From Nocardioides nitrophenolicus (GTDB lineage Bacteria > Actinomycetota > Actinomycetes > Propionibacteriales > Nocardioidaceae): a stretch of DNA of 64,000 nt. The stretch is taken from assembly GCF_016907515.1 (NCBI RefSeq), contig NZ_JAFBBY010000001.1:186001-250000 (forward strand). The letters run 5' to 3'. Position 1 is the first letter of the stretch, and every line of letters starts with the position of its first letter. Made by a program: the position numbers and the translations under genes. Under the pieces are notes generated by a model. It was not told where the DNA came from. It searched no databases and saw nothing but the letters and a program-made list of their open reading frames with translations. Below are positions 44,835 to 54,400 of this stretch, piece by piece.

Positions 44835-46313
44835 TCAGTTGCCGCCGGTCAGCTTCTCGCGAAGCGCCTGCAGCGCCTCGTCGGACGCGAGCGAGCCGCC
44901 GCCGTTGGGGGCGTCCTCGGCCGGAGCGGAGGAGTACGAGCTCGCCTCGCCGGCCTCGATCTCGGCCTGCTTGGCGTCGGCCTGCTGCTTGACGTGGGCC
45001 TCCCAGCGAGCGTGCGCCTTGGCGTACTGCTCCTCCCACTTCGCACGCTGCTCGTCGAAGCCCTCGAGCCACTCGCCCGTCTCGGGGTCGAAGCCCTCGG
45101 GGTAGATGTAGTTGCCCTGGTCGTCGTACGTGGCCTCCATGCCGTACAGCGTCGGGTCGAACTCCTCGACGTCCGCCGCGGCAGCGGTCTCGTTGGCCTG
45201 CTTGAGCGAGAGGGAGATCCGGCGACGCTCGAGGTCGATGTCGATGATCTTGACCATGACGTCGTCGCCGACCTGGACGACCTGCTCCGGGATCTCGACG
45301 TGGCGCTCGGCCAGCTCGGAGATGTGGACCAGGCCCTCGATGCCCTCCTCGACCCGCACGAACGAGCCGAAGGGAACCAGCTTGGTGACCTTGCCCGGGA
45401 CGATCTGACCGATCTGGTGGGTCCGGGCGAAGTGCTGCCACGGGTCCTCCTGGGTCGCCTTCAGCGACAGGGAGACGCGCTCGCGGTCCATGTCGACGTC
45501 GAGGACCTCGACGGTGACCTCGTCGCCCACGGTGACGACCTCGGACGGGTGGTCGATGTGCTTCCAGGACAGCTCCGAGACGTGGACGAGACCGTCGACG
45601 CCACCGAGGTCCACGAACGCACCGAAGTTGACGATCGAGGACACGACGCCCTTGCGGATCTGGCCCTTCTGGAGCTGGGTGAGGAAGCCGTGGCGGACCT
45701 CGGACTGGGTCTGCTCGAGCCAGGCCCGGCGCGACAGGACCACGTTGTTGCGGTTCTTGTCGAGCTCGATGATCTTGGCCTCGAGGGTCTGACCGACGTA
45801 CGGCTGCAGGTCGCGGACCCGGCGCATCTCGACGAGCGAGGCGGGCAGGAAGCCGCGCAGGCCGATGTCGATGATGAGGCCGCCCTTGACGACCTCGATG
45901 ACGGTGCCCTCGACGACGCCGTCGGCCTCCTTGATCTCCTCGATCGTGCCCCAGGCGCGCTCGTACTGGGCGCGCTTCTTGGACAGGATCAGGCGACCCT
46001 CCTTGTCCTCCTTCTGGAGGACGAGGGCCTCGACCTTGTCGCCCACCTGGACGACCTCGGACGGGTCGACGTCGTGCTTGATCGACAGCTCGCGCGAGGG
46101 GATGACGCCCTCGGTCTTGTAGCCGATGTCGAGCAGTACCTCGTCACGGTCCACCTTGACGATGGTGCCGTCGACGATGTCGCCGTCGTTGAAGTACTTG
46201 ATGGTCTGGTCGATGGCGGCCAGGAAGTCAGCCTCGGAGCCGATGTCGTTGATCGCGACCTGGGGCGCGTTGTCGTCGTAGCTCGCGAGGGGCGTCGAGA
46301 GGGTGCTCGTCAT
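44835..46313 (-). CDS. rpsA: 30S ribosomal protein S1
   Basis: 492 residues. Four S1 RNA-binding repeats at about 35-104 (GDIVDGTIVKVDRDEVLLDIGYK), 121-187, 208-276 (GQIRKGVVSSIVNFGAFVDLGG) and 293-362 (GQIVPGKVTKLVPFGSFVRVEEG), then an acidic, Ala/Glu-rich tail usual in actinobacteria. Binds mRNA at the ribosome. ATG at 46313. The leader of about 85 nt may start near TACTCT at about 46400. Followed by a strong terminator. Confidence 0.96.
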   Translation of the reverse strand: MTSTLSTPLASYDDNAPQVAINDIGSEADFLAAIDQTIKYFNDGDIVDGTIVKVDRDEVLLDIGYKTEGVIPSRELSIKHDVDPSEVVQVGDKVEALVLQKEDKEGRLILSKKRAQYERAWGTIEEIKEADGVVEGTVIEVVKGGLIIDIGLRGFLPASLVEMRRVRDLQPYVGQTLEAKIIELDKNRNNVVLSRRAWLEQTQSEVRHGFLTQLQKGQIRKGVVSSIVNFGAFVDLGGVDGLVHVSELSWKHIDHPSEVVTVGDEVTVEVLDVDMDRERVSLSLKATQEDPWQHFARTHQIGQIVPGKVTKLVPFGSFVRVEEGIEGLVHISELAERHVEIPEQVVQVGDDVMVKIIDIDLERRRISLSLKQANETAAAADVEEFDPTLYGMEATYDDQGNYIYPEGFDPETGEWLEGFDEQRAKWEEQYAKAHARWEAHVKQQADAKQAEIEAGEASSYSSAPAEDAPNGGGSLASDEALQALREKLTGGN

Positions 46314-46447
46314 GTAGTCGGTCAGTCCTTGAAGTGGGCAGATGTAGTCGGGATGATGCGGCTGGGGCCCGCCGCCGAGAGGGCAGGCGAGAACACAGAC
46401 GTTCCAGAGTACGCGCCGCCCGACGCGCGAGTCCAACCGGCGACCAC

Positions 46448-46453
46448 TATCCT
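46448..46453 (+). promoter_or_regulatory. -10 element of the methyltransferase gene
   Basis: TATCCT, 8 nt before the GTG at 46462. Confidence 0.5.
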
Positions 46454-46461
46454 CGGTCAGC

Positions 46462-47307
46462 GTGCAGGACGTCGAAGGCGCCACGGGCGCCGAGGCCTGG
46501 CCGCATCCCCCCGTCACGGCTCACCGGCGGGCGGCCGACGAGCAGGAGTCGCGGCGCGCCAACGGCGCCGACTGGGATCGGTACGCCGACGAGTACCAGG
46601 CGACCCACGGCGGCTTCCTCGGCGACATCGGCTTCGTGTGGGGACCGGAGGGACTGACCGAGGAGCGGGCCGGGATCCTCGGCGAGCTCAGCGGGCGCGA
46701 CGTGCTCGAGGTCGGCTCGGGAGCCGGTCAGTGCTCGCGCTGGGTGCGCGCCCGCGGCGGGCGCGCGATCGGCCTCGACCTGTCCTACCGACAGCTGCAG
46801 CACTCCCGCCGGATCGACGAGGCCAGCGAGGTCGTGGTGCCCAGCGTGCTCGGCACCGCCACCGCGCTGCCCTTCGCCGACGCGAGCTTCGACGTGGTGT
46901 TCTCCTCGTTCGGCGCGCTGCAGTTCGTGGCCGACATCGACCTCGCCGTCGCCGAGACGGCGAGGGTGCTGCGCCCGGGAGGCCGGTTCGCGTTCTCGAT
47001 CACCCATCCCACCCGGTGGATGTTCCCCGACGACCCCGGCGAGGAGGGCCTGACCGCGACCCAGTCCTACTGGGACCGCACCCCCTATGTCGAGGTCGAC
47101 GACGAGACCGGTGCGACGGCGTACGTCGAGCACCACCGCACCCTCGGCGACTGGGTGACGCTGTTGGCCGGCCACGGCTTCCGGCTCACCACGCTCCTCG
47201 AGCCGGAGTGGCCCGAGGGACACGAGCGGCTCTGGGGCGGGTGGTCCGGGACCCGGGGCCGGCTCACGCCGGGCACGGCGATCTTCGGCGCCGACCTGCC
47301 GGGCTGA
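46462..47307 (+). CDS. Class I SAM-dependent methyltransferase
   Basis: 281 residues. SAM motif I VLEVGSGAGQCSRW, motif II GLDLSYRQLQ, and ALPFADASFDVVFSSFGALQF, the UbiE/Methyltransf_11 pattern. The product is soluble. It is divergent from rpsA and converges on a DUF3068 gene; Mtb Rv0224c, a methyltransferase near a DUF3068 gene (Rv0227c), is the likely counterpart. Substrate unknown. Confidence 0.88.
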   Translation: MQDVEGATGAEAWPHPPVTAHRRAADEQESRRANGADWDRYADEYQATHGGFLGDIGFVWGPEGLTEERAGILGELSGRDVLEVGSGAGQCSRWVRARGGRAIGLDLSYRQLQHSRRIDEASEVVVPSVLGTATALPFADASFDVVFSSFGALQFVADIDLAVAETARVLRPGGRFAFSITHPTRWMFPDDPGEEGLTATQSYWDRTPYVEVDDETGATAYVEHHRTLGDWVTLLAGHGFRLTTLLEPEWPEGHERLWGGWSGTRGRLTPGTAIFGADLPG

Positions 47308-47328
47308 CCCGGCAGGCCGGCCGACGGG

Positions 47329-48279
47329 TCAGACCCCGGCGAGGTCCTTGGTCTGCTCGCGGCGCGGCGCGTCGTCGCGCGAGCGCTTGCGGCCGAGCAG
47401 GACGCCGGCGAGCACCATCAGCGCGCCGCCGATCAGGCCGATCAGCGGCACGACGGTGGTCATCAGCGTCAGCATCGCGCCGTTGCTCTTGGCGTCCTTG
47501 CCGTTGCTGGCGATCTGGGCCTTGGTGAAGCCGATGCTGAGGTCGAGCACGGGGGTGCCGTCCTCGAGCCAGCGCTGCTGCTTCTCGGTCTGGTTGATGA
47601 TCGACCCGGTGGCCGGGTGCACGTAGATCTCCTTGACCGAGCTGTAGGTGCCCGGCGTGTTCTCGGCGATCTCGATCGACTCCTTGGAGACCTCGGTCCT
47701 GAAGACGTAGACCTCGACGCCGCCGAGCTGCTGGGTGCGCTCGAAGGTCGCGTCGACGCTGCGGCCGAGCGTGCCCTCCCAGTAGGGATAGGTCTTCTTC
47801 TTGGTGTCGAACGGGAACTTGTTGACCAGGCCCTTGGTCGTGGTCGCCCCGGCCTCCTTGGCCGCCTTGGGCAGATCCGCCTCGGCGATGCCCTCGGCGC
47901 TGACCCGGTCGGTGGCGAAGATGTTGTAGCTCGCCGTCACCAGCTGGTCCTCCGGCAGCAGCACGGTGTTGGGGTCGGTCGGCTTGATGCAGTCGCCGCT
48001 GTCGCCGAAGGCCACGCACGACCACTGGGCCCAGACCACGTCGTCGTCGGTCGAGGCCTTCGAGTCGGTGCGGGTCAGGCTGATCGCGTGGATCGCGCGC
48101 GGCGTCATGTCGCCCGTCGCGGGGTCGATCTTGGCCGCCTCACCGGAAAGCATCGTCGTGGTGTCCACGTCGAGCGGGGTCTTCTTCACCGCCCCCGGCA
48201 CCCAGGACAGGGCCAACACCCCGACGACCAGCAGAAAAGTACCGAAGCCGACCAATGCCGGCGCGACGAACTTGCGCAT
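47329..48279 (-). CDS. DUF3068 (PorA-like) family membrane protein
   Basis: 316 residues. N-terminal helix (VAPALVGFGTFLLVVGVLAL), a large extracytoplasmic region with VDTTTMLSGEA and YPYWEGTLGRSVDATFERTQ, and a C-terminal helix (TTVVPLIGLIGGALMVLAGVLL) before a basic tail. DUF3068 proteins occur in actinobacterial envelopes (Mtb Rv0227c). ATG at 48279 after GGGAGGGGAG. It faces away from the next gene; 157 bp separate the starts. Confidence 0.85.
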   Translation of the reverse strand: MRKFVAPALVGFGTFLLVVGVLALSWVPGAVKKTPLDVDTTTMLSGEAAKIDPATGDMTPRAIHAISLTRTDSKASTDDDVVWAQWSCVAFGDSGDCIKPTDPNTVLLPEDQLVTASYNIFATDRVSAEGIAEADLPKAAKEAGATTTKGLVNKFPFDTKKKTYPYWEGTLGRSVDATFERTQQLGGVEVYVFRTEVSKESIEIAENTPGTYSSVKEIYVHPATGSIINQTEKQQRWLEDGTPVLDLSIGFTKAQIASNGKDAKSNGAMLTLMTTVVPLIGLIGGALMVLAGVLLGRKRSRDDAPRREQTKDLAGV

Positions 48280-48435
48280 CACGCGCTCCCCTCCCAAGGA
48301 ACGTGGTCGACCCTCCCATGGCGACCTTCCCGGCAGTATGGCATGCGTCACTCCTCATCGCCGCCCTCTCGGACCGACCGTGACGAAAGCGTTGCCGGTT
48401 CACCCAGCCACCGCAGTCCTGTCATAGTCACTGCC

Positions 48436-50244
48436 GTGTCCCGTCCCGCAGCCGTCTCCGAGCCGACCCGCCGCCGGTTCGTGCTCGTGGCGGGCTCGCT
48501 GGTCGTGGCGCAGCTCGCGTTCCGGGCGTGGGTCGTGCTGCCGGCGTACTTCTACGGCGACGACTTCCGGCTGCTGCGCGAGGCGAAGGACACCGGCCTC
48601 AGCGCCGGCTCGCTGATGACGCCGTACGACGCCCAGCTGATGCCGCTGGGCCGGCTGGTCGCCTGGCTGTGCTCGCTGCCGGCCACGCCGAGCTGGCCGC
48701 TGCTGGCGAGCACCCTCCTGGTGATGACCCTCGCCGCGTCGGTGTCCTGCGCCTGGATGCTGGTCACCCTGTTCGGTCGGCGCGGCCCCAGCCTCGTCCT
48801 GCTCGCGCTCTACGTGTCCTCCGCGATGACGGTCCCCGCCACGACCTGGTGGGCGGCCGCGCTGAACCAGCTGCCGCTCCAGACGGCGTTCTTCCTCGCC
48901 ATCGGGTGCTGGGTACGCCACCTGCGCGGCGAGGGGAACCGCTGGTTGGCCGGCACCGTCGCCGCGCTGGTCCTCGGGCTGGCCGCCTACGTCAAGGCGC
49001 TGCTGCTGGTGCCGGTCCTCGCCTTCCTCGCCCTGGCCTACTTCGCCACCGGCGGCCCTATCCGGCGGCTGCGGACCGTGGTCGGCCGTCGCTGGCCCGC
49101 GGTCCTCGCGGCCGTGGTCGTCGGCGGCGGCTATGCGGCCTACTACCTCTCCCACGTCCCGTCCCTGGTCTCGGACGGCAGGCCCGGCCAGGCCGGAGCG
49201 CTGGCCGAGAGCATGCTCGGCACGTCCTTCGCCACCGGGGCGGCGGGCGGTCCCTGGCACTGGGATCCCGTGATCGCCCCGGCCGGCCTGGCCGATCCGC
49301 CGGCGGTCCTGGTCCACCTGAGCTGGGTGCTGGCCGCGCTGCTCATCGGCTACCTGCTCCTGCGTCGAGAGCGGACGCTGCGTGCCTGGCTGCTGCTCGG
49401 CTGCTACCTCGGCGCCGACTTCGTGCTGCTGCTCACCACCCGGACCCAGCAGGTCGGCGCGATCAACGGCGCGGAGTACCGCTATCTCACCGACGCGGTC
49501 TGCACCCTGGTGCTGTCCCTCGGGCTCGCGACCACCGAGCTGCGCGGAGCCCCGGAGAGCAGCCGGCCCCGCGCGACTCCCCTGCTCACCCGGCCCCTCG
49601 CCCGGCCGGCCGTGGCCGTGCTGGTGGGCGTCGTCGTCGCGTCCGGGGTCTGGAGCACGGTCCGGTACGCCGAGCTGTGGCACGGCGGCTACGCCGGCAA
49701 GCGGGTCCTCGTCACCGCACTCGCCGACCTCGACGCCGCGGGCCCCGTCGACCTGCTCGGCCAGAACCTCGCCAGGATCGGCATCCTGAACCCCGAGGAG
49801 AACCGCACCGAGGAGCTGCTGCCGCTGCTCTCCCGCCACGCCCGCTTCCCGGTCGCGACGGCCGATCCGATGCTGCTCGAGCCCGACGGGCAGCTCGTCG
49901 CGGCGGACGTCACCGCCGCCACCGCGACCACGCCCGGTCCCGTGGCCGGCTGTGGCTGGGCCCTCGCTCCGGGGAGGAGCGTCGCGCTGCCGCTGGGCTC
50001 GCCGACGATCGACGTCGGCTGGTGGGCGCGGGTCGACTACCTCGCCGGTGCCGACACCGGGCTGAGCATCCGGGCCGGCGACACCGAGCGCACCGTGGAC
50101 CTGCAGCGCGGCCTGAACCGCGTGTTCGTCCGGCTCGACGGCGCGTACGACGAGATCGTCGTGAGCGGCACCGACCCGGGCGTGAGCGTGTGCATCGACA
50201 AGATCACCGTCGGTGAGCCGACGGCCGCGGGAGGTGACTCATGA
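48436..50244 (+). CDS. Polytopic membrane protein, GT-C-like
   Basis: 602 residues. About 10 membrane helices occupy residues 18-400, then a beta-rich extracytoplasmic domain. The first loop contains YGDDFRLLREA, an acidic motif in the position used by GT-C glycosyltransferases for lipid-linked sugar donors. No family name is certain. GTG 48436 follows CATAGT by 7 nt. It overlaps the acyltransferase start by 4 bp, so the two are coupled. Confidence 0.72.
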   Translation: MSRPAAVSEPTRRRFVLVAGSLVVAQLAFRAWVVLPAYFYGDDFRLLREAKDTGLSAGSLMTPYDAQLMPLGRLVAWLCSLPATPSWPLLASTLLVMTLAASVSCAWMLVTLFGRRGPSLVLLALYVSSAMTVPATTWWAAALNQLPLQTAFFLAIGCWVRHLRGEGNRWLAGTVAALVLGLAAYVKALLLVPVLAFLALAYFATGGPIRRLRTVVGRRWPAVLAAVVVGGGYAAYYLSHVPSLVSDGRPGQAGALAESMLGTSFATGAAGGPWHWDPVIAPAGLADPPAVLVHLSWVLAALLIGYLLLRRERTLRAWLLLGCYLGADFVLLLTTRTQQVGAINGAEYRYLTDAVCTLVLSLGLATTELRGAPESSRPRATPLLTRPLARPAVAVLVGVVVASGVWSTVRYAELWHGGYAGKRVLVTALADLDAAGPVDLLGQNLARIGILNPEENRTEELLPLLSRHARFPVATADPMLLEPDGQLVAADVTAATATTPGPVAGCGWALAPGRSVALPLGSPTIDVGWWARVDYLAGADTGLSIRAGDTERTVDLQRGLNRVFVRLDGAYDEIVVSGTDPGVSVCIDKITVGEPTAAGGDS

Positions 50245-51446
50245 GCACGACGGACGAGCCGGCGCCGCAGCGGTTCCCGGTGCTCGACACGCTGCGCGCG
50301 ATCGGCGCGCTGGCCGTGCTGACCACCCACGTCGGCTTCTACGCGGGGACCTACACCGGCCACGGCTGGTGGGGCTCGCTGCTCTCGCGGCTCAACGTCG
50401 GCGTGGCCATCTTCTTCGTGCTGTCGGGCTTCCTGCTCGCGCGGCCCTATCTCGCGCGCGCCCTTCAGCGGCAGGCGCCTCCCGCCACCGCCCACTACCT
50501 GTGGAAGCGGTTCCTGCGGGTCTATCCGGTCTACGTCGTCGCGGTGGTCCTCACCCTGGTGGTGGCGCTTCCCGACAACGCCGACCTCGGCCCGCGTGAC
50601 TGGGTCGTCACGCTGACGATGACCAACACCTTCCTCGACCCCGCGTTGCCGGCCGGGCTGAGCCAGATGTGGAGCCTCGGCGTCGAGGTCAGCTTCTACC
50701 TGCTGCTCCCCGTCCTGATGCTCCTCGCCACCGGGCGCCGCGAGCTGCGGGCCGGTCGGGTGTGGCTGGTCGTCGCGGCGATGACGGTACTCAGCGGGTG
50801 GTGGCACCTCGACGGCGCGACCCGCTTCGGCGGCCTCGGCGACGGCCCCAAGCTGCAGTGGCTGCCTGCCTTCCTCGGCTGGTTCGCGGTCGGCATCGCC
50901 TTCGCCCTGCTCGACGTCCAGCGCGCGGCCGGTGTGCCGTCCCGGCTCGGCCGCCGGCTCTACGCCCTCGGCGCCCAGCCCGGCGTGTGCTGGTCGCTCG
51001 TCCTCGGGCTCATGCTCGTCGCGACGACCCCGTTGGCCGGGCCCACCCTGCTGCTGCCGGAGACCCCGGTGGAGTCGCTGGTCCGCAGCCTGATCTACAC
51101 CGTCGTCGGCGGGCTCGTGGTGCTGACCGGGATCGCGGCGGTGCCCGGCTCGGCGTACGCCCGGGTGCTGAGCGCGCCGGCGCTGCGCCATCTCGGGCTG
51201 ACGTCGTACAGCCTGTTCTGCCTGCACCTGGTGCTGCTCGACGCGTTGGCGCCCCGGCTGGGCTTCGGCCTGTTCCAGGGGCACGGGCTGGTGCTGTGGC
51301 TGCTCACCGTGGCCGTCTCGCTGGTCGCGGCCGAGCTCGCCTACCGGCTGGTCGAGCGGCCGGCGATGCGGCTCAAGCGGCTCTTCCCGCTGCGCCGGCT
51401 GGCGTCGACGACGGCCAAGGAGACCAGCGGGACCAGCGGCAGGTAG
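50241..51446 (+). CDS. Acyltransferase 3 (OafA-like) family membrane protein
   Basis: 401 residues with about 10 helices. AT3 hallmarks: FPVLDTLRAIGALAVLTTHVGFY (Arg and His of the family), GVAIFFVLSGFLLARPY and WSLGVEVSFYLLLPVLML. The family moves acyl groups to extracytoplasmic sugars. Its 3' end overlaps the convergent aftD gene by 106 bp, yet both frames are conserved in character. Mtb Rv0228 is of the same family and context. Confidence 0.92.
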   Translation: MSTTDEPAPQRFPVLDTLRAIGALAVLTTHVGFYAGTYTGHGWWGSLLSRLNVGVAIFFVLSGFLLARPYLARALQRQAPPATAHYLWKRFLRVYPVYVVAVVLTLVVALPDNADLGPRDWVVTLTMTNTFLDPALPAGLSQMWSLGVEVSFYLLLPVLMLLATGRRELRAGRVWLVVAAMTVLSGWWHLDGATRFGGLGDGPKLQWLPAFLGWFAVGIAFALLDVQRAAGVPSRLGRRLYALGAQPGVCWSLVLGLMLVATTPLAGPTLLLPETPVESLVRSLIYTVVGGLVVLTGIAAVPGSAYARVLSAPALRHLGLTSYSLFCLHLVLLDALAPRLGFGLFQGHGLVLWLLTVAVSLVAAELAYRLVERPAMRLKRLFPLRRLASTTAKETSGTSGR

Positions 51447-54400
51447 CCGAGCCAGGCTCGCTCGCCGGCCCAGCCGGCACCGCTCCCGATCGGCCCGGTG
51501 ACATAGCCGAGCGCGGTCACCAGCACCGGGACCGCGAGCAGCCACGGCACCGCCTCGGGCTGCCGGCGGCGCAGAAGCAGCGCCGCCGTGGTCGTGGCGA
51601 TCCCGACCAGGAGGCCGACGGTTCCGGCGAGCAGGCCGGCGACGAGCAGCGACAGCGCGACTCCGGGGACCAGGCCCAGCCGCCACTCGTCGAGCGCCGG
51701 CGGGTCGCCGCGGCCACGCACCAGCACGGCGGCCGCGAGCCCCAGCAGGCAGGCCAGCCCCGCGAGCAGGCCCACGCGGTAGGCGGTGTCGGGCGCGAAC
51801 CGCACCCGCACGACGCCCGCCTCCTCGGCACGGAAGCCCTGCTGCCAGCCGTCGACGACCACGGCCCGCAGCCGGTGCTCGCCCTGCCGGGCGGACCAGC
51901 CACGGTTCGCGTTCTCGCGCAGGACGACGACCTGGCCCGCGGCGTCGGCGTCGACCGTGCGCTCGACGGCCGAGCTGCCACCCAGCTCCCGTCCCCCGAA
52001 GCCCACCGGCTCGCCCGGGTCGTCGGTGGCGGTCAGGGTCACCGTGTCGGGGGCGAACGCGTCGGAGCGTGCGAAGGCGACGTCGAGGTCGCCGGCCGGC
52101 AGGTCGAGCGCGCCCGCCACGTCGCAGACCCGCGTCTCGACGGGGGCCCCGGACAGCAGCCCGGTCGGCGAGGCCGTCACGGACGTCGGCAGGAGACGCT
52201 CCCCGATGCGCAGCGTCGGGCCGGTGCCGCAGGGCAGCTCCACCGGCCGGTCGGGCAGGGCCAGGGGTAGGTACGGCACCCCGGTCAGCCGGACCTCGCC
52301 GACCCCGACCGGCGCGCCGTCGAGCGACCCGGTGCGCCCGGCGTCGACGACGGTCTCGCTCTCCAGCACCTCGATCGTCACCCGGTCGGCACGGGTCGTC
52401 GGGAGCGAGGCGTGGCCGCGGCTGTCGAGCTCGACCTGCTCGACGGTGCTGCGCGTCCCGTTCCAGAGCCGGACCTGGACCCGCAGCGGCCGGCTCGCGG
52501 CCGTCGACCGCGCGACGCTCAGCGTGATCCCGCTGACCGGGCGCACGCCGAGCCAGGCCAGCTCGATGGTGGGGCTCTCGTCGTCCGGCGCGGCCAGCCA
52601 GGCGGTGTCGACGGCGCCGTCGACCATCGCGACGGCACCCGCCCGGGGATCCGGTACGGCGGTCGACGACACCCGCACGGTCACCGGCTGGTCGCGCAGG
52701 ATCAGCCCGTCGAGCGCCGCGCCGGCCCGCGGCACGGCGCCCGCCCGGACGTCGTAGGAGCGCGCCGCGGCCAGCGGGACCGAGCGCCGCAGCACCGGGC
52801 CGTCCTCGCCGGTCCGCGCGGTGCCGGCGGCACAGCGCACGGCGTCGGAGACCACCGCGCAGCCGGTGCGGCCGTCGCGGTCCGCGCGCAGCGACACCAG
52901 GTCCGGGCTCCCCCAGGCCGCGGGCAGCCGGGGCAGGTCGAGCACCCGGTCGACCACGAGCCCCGGCACCTCGACCTCCGCGAGGGCCAGTCCGGTCGGG
53001 TCGCCGACGGCCTCGACCCGCACCCACGGGGTCCGGCCCGCACCCGGCACGCTGAGCCGGCGGGCTCCGCCGGCACTGACGACGACCGGCTCGGAGGCAC
53101 CGGTGGTGGTCACCACCCGCAGCCGCTGCCGGCCCACGCCCTCCGGCGTCCGCACCGTCACGACCGAGACCGACCGCGGCTGGTCCAGGTCGACCCGCCA
53201 CCACGGATCCTCGTCGCCGAGGGCGGTGGACCAGGCGGTGTCGGGTGCGGCGTCCACCGCGGCGTAGGGCAGCCGCCCGCGCTCGCTCCCGCCGATCGCG
53301 GTGGCGTCGGACGCCGAGGACGACGCCGAGACCGACCGCGCCCCGACCAGCCGCGCCGTGGTCGACCACCGGTCGTCGCCGTTGCTGCCCGGCTGGAACT
53401 CGCGCACCCGTCCCGAGGTCCGGCGTACGTCGCCGGGCGCGATGGTCGCCGAGAGACCGTCGTGGATCCGGGCGTACTGGCGCTCCCGCATCCGCAGCCC
53501 GTCGGTCAGCGCCACCCGGCGCGGCCGGGTCCTCGTCTCGGCCGCGTCGACGTCGGTGGCGAAACGGACCGGCGCCTCCCCCACGGTGCCCTCGTCGAGC
53601 AGGTCGGCGAGGTCGTCGGGACCGCCGGCGAGGACGGTGGGCTCGGTGACCGTGCTCGCGGGACGGACCTGGCCGCCCACGGCGTAGACCTCGACGGCCG
53701 GGTAGGCCGCCTGCCGACCGCCGTCGAAGACCCGGCGCTGCCCGTCGACGTCGTCCTCCGCGGGGCCGCCGACGTCGGGCCCGAAGGACGCGACCCGCGC
53801 CAGGCCCGGCGACTGGGCGAGGGCCTGGTGCACGAGCGCGGGACTGGGGATGTCGTCGGCCGCGCGCAGGTCGTTGCGCACGACGAGGTGCCTGATGCCG
53901 GCGCGCCGCAGCGCGGCGGTGAGCCCGGCCGACCCATGACCCTCCGCGAACCGCCGCTCGATGCCGTCGAGGAGCCGCAGGAAGCCCGGCTCGGCGAGGT
54001 TCCCGACGCTGCGCACCGCCCAGCGGGAGTGGGCGAGCCACTGGAACGGCTCGTCGCGCGGATCGCCCCACAGGTAACGGCCGAAGGGCGAGCCGGGCAC
54101 GAGGAGGGTGCTGTCGGAGGCGGCGTTGCGGTCGACCCAGGCCGCCGCCTCCTGCCAGTACTCCGGGATGCTCTCGATCGGACCGCTCGGCTCCACCCGG
54201 CCCGCCACGGCCGGCGTCGCCGCACCGACCACGCTGAGCGTCACCGCGGCCACCAGGATGCCCGCGTTGACGCGGTCGCGACGCGGCACCGTCCGCGAGC
54301 GCCAGGCCGCGACGCAGCGGTCGACGACGAAGGCCAGCCCCAGGACCAGCGGCAGTCGCAGCACCAGGTCGAACTTGTGCACATTGCGCAAGGGGGCGAG

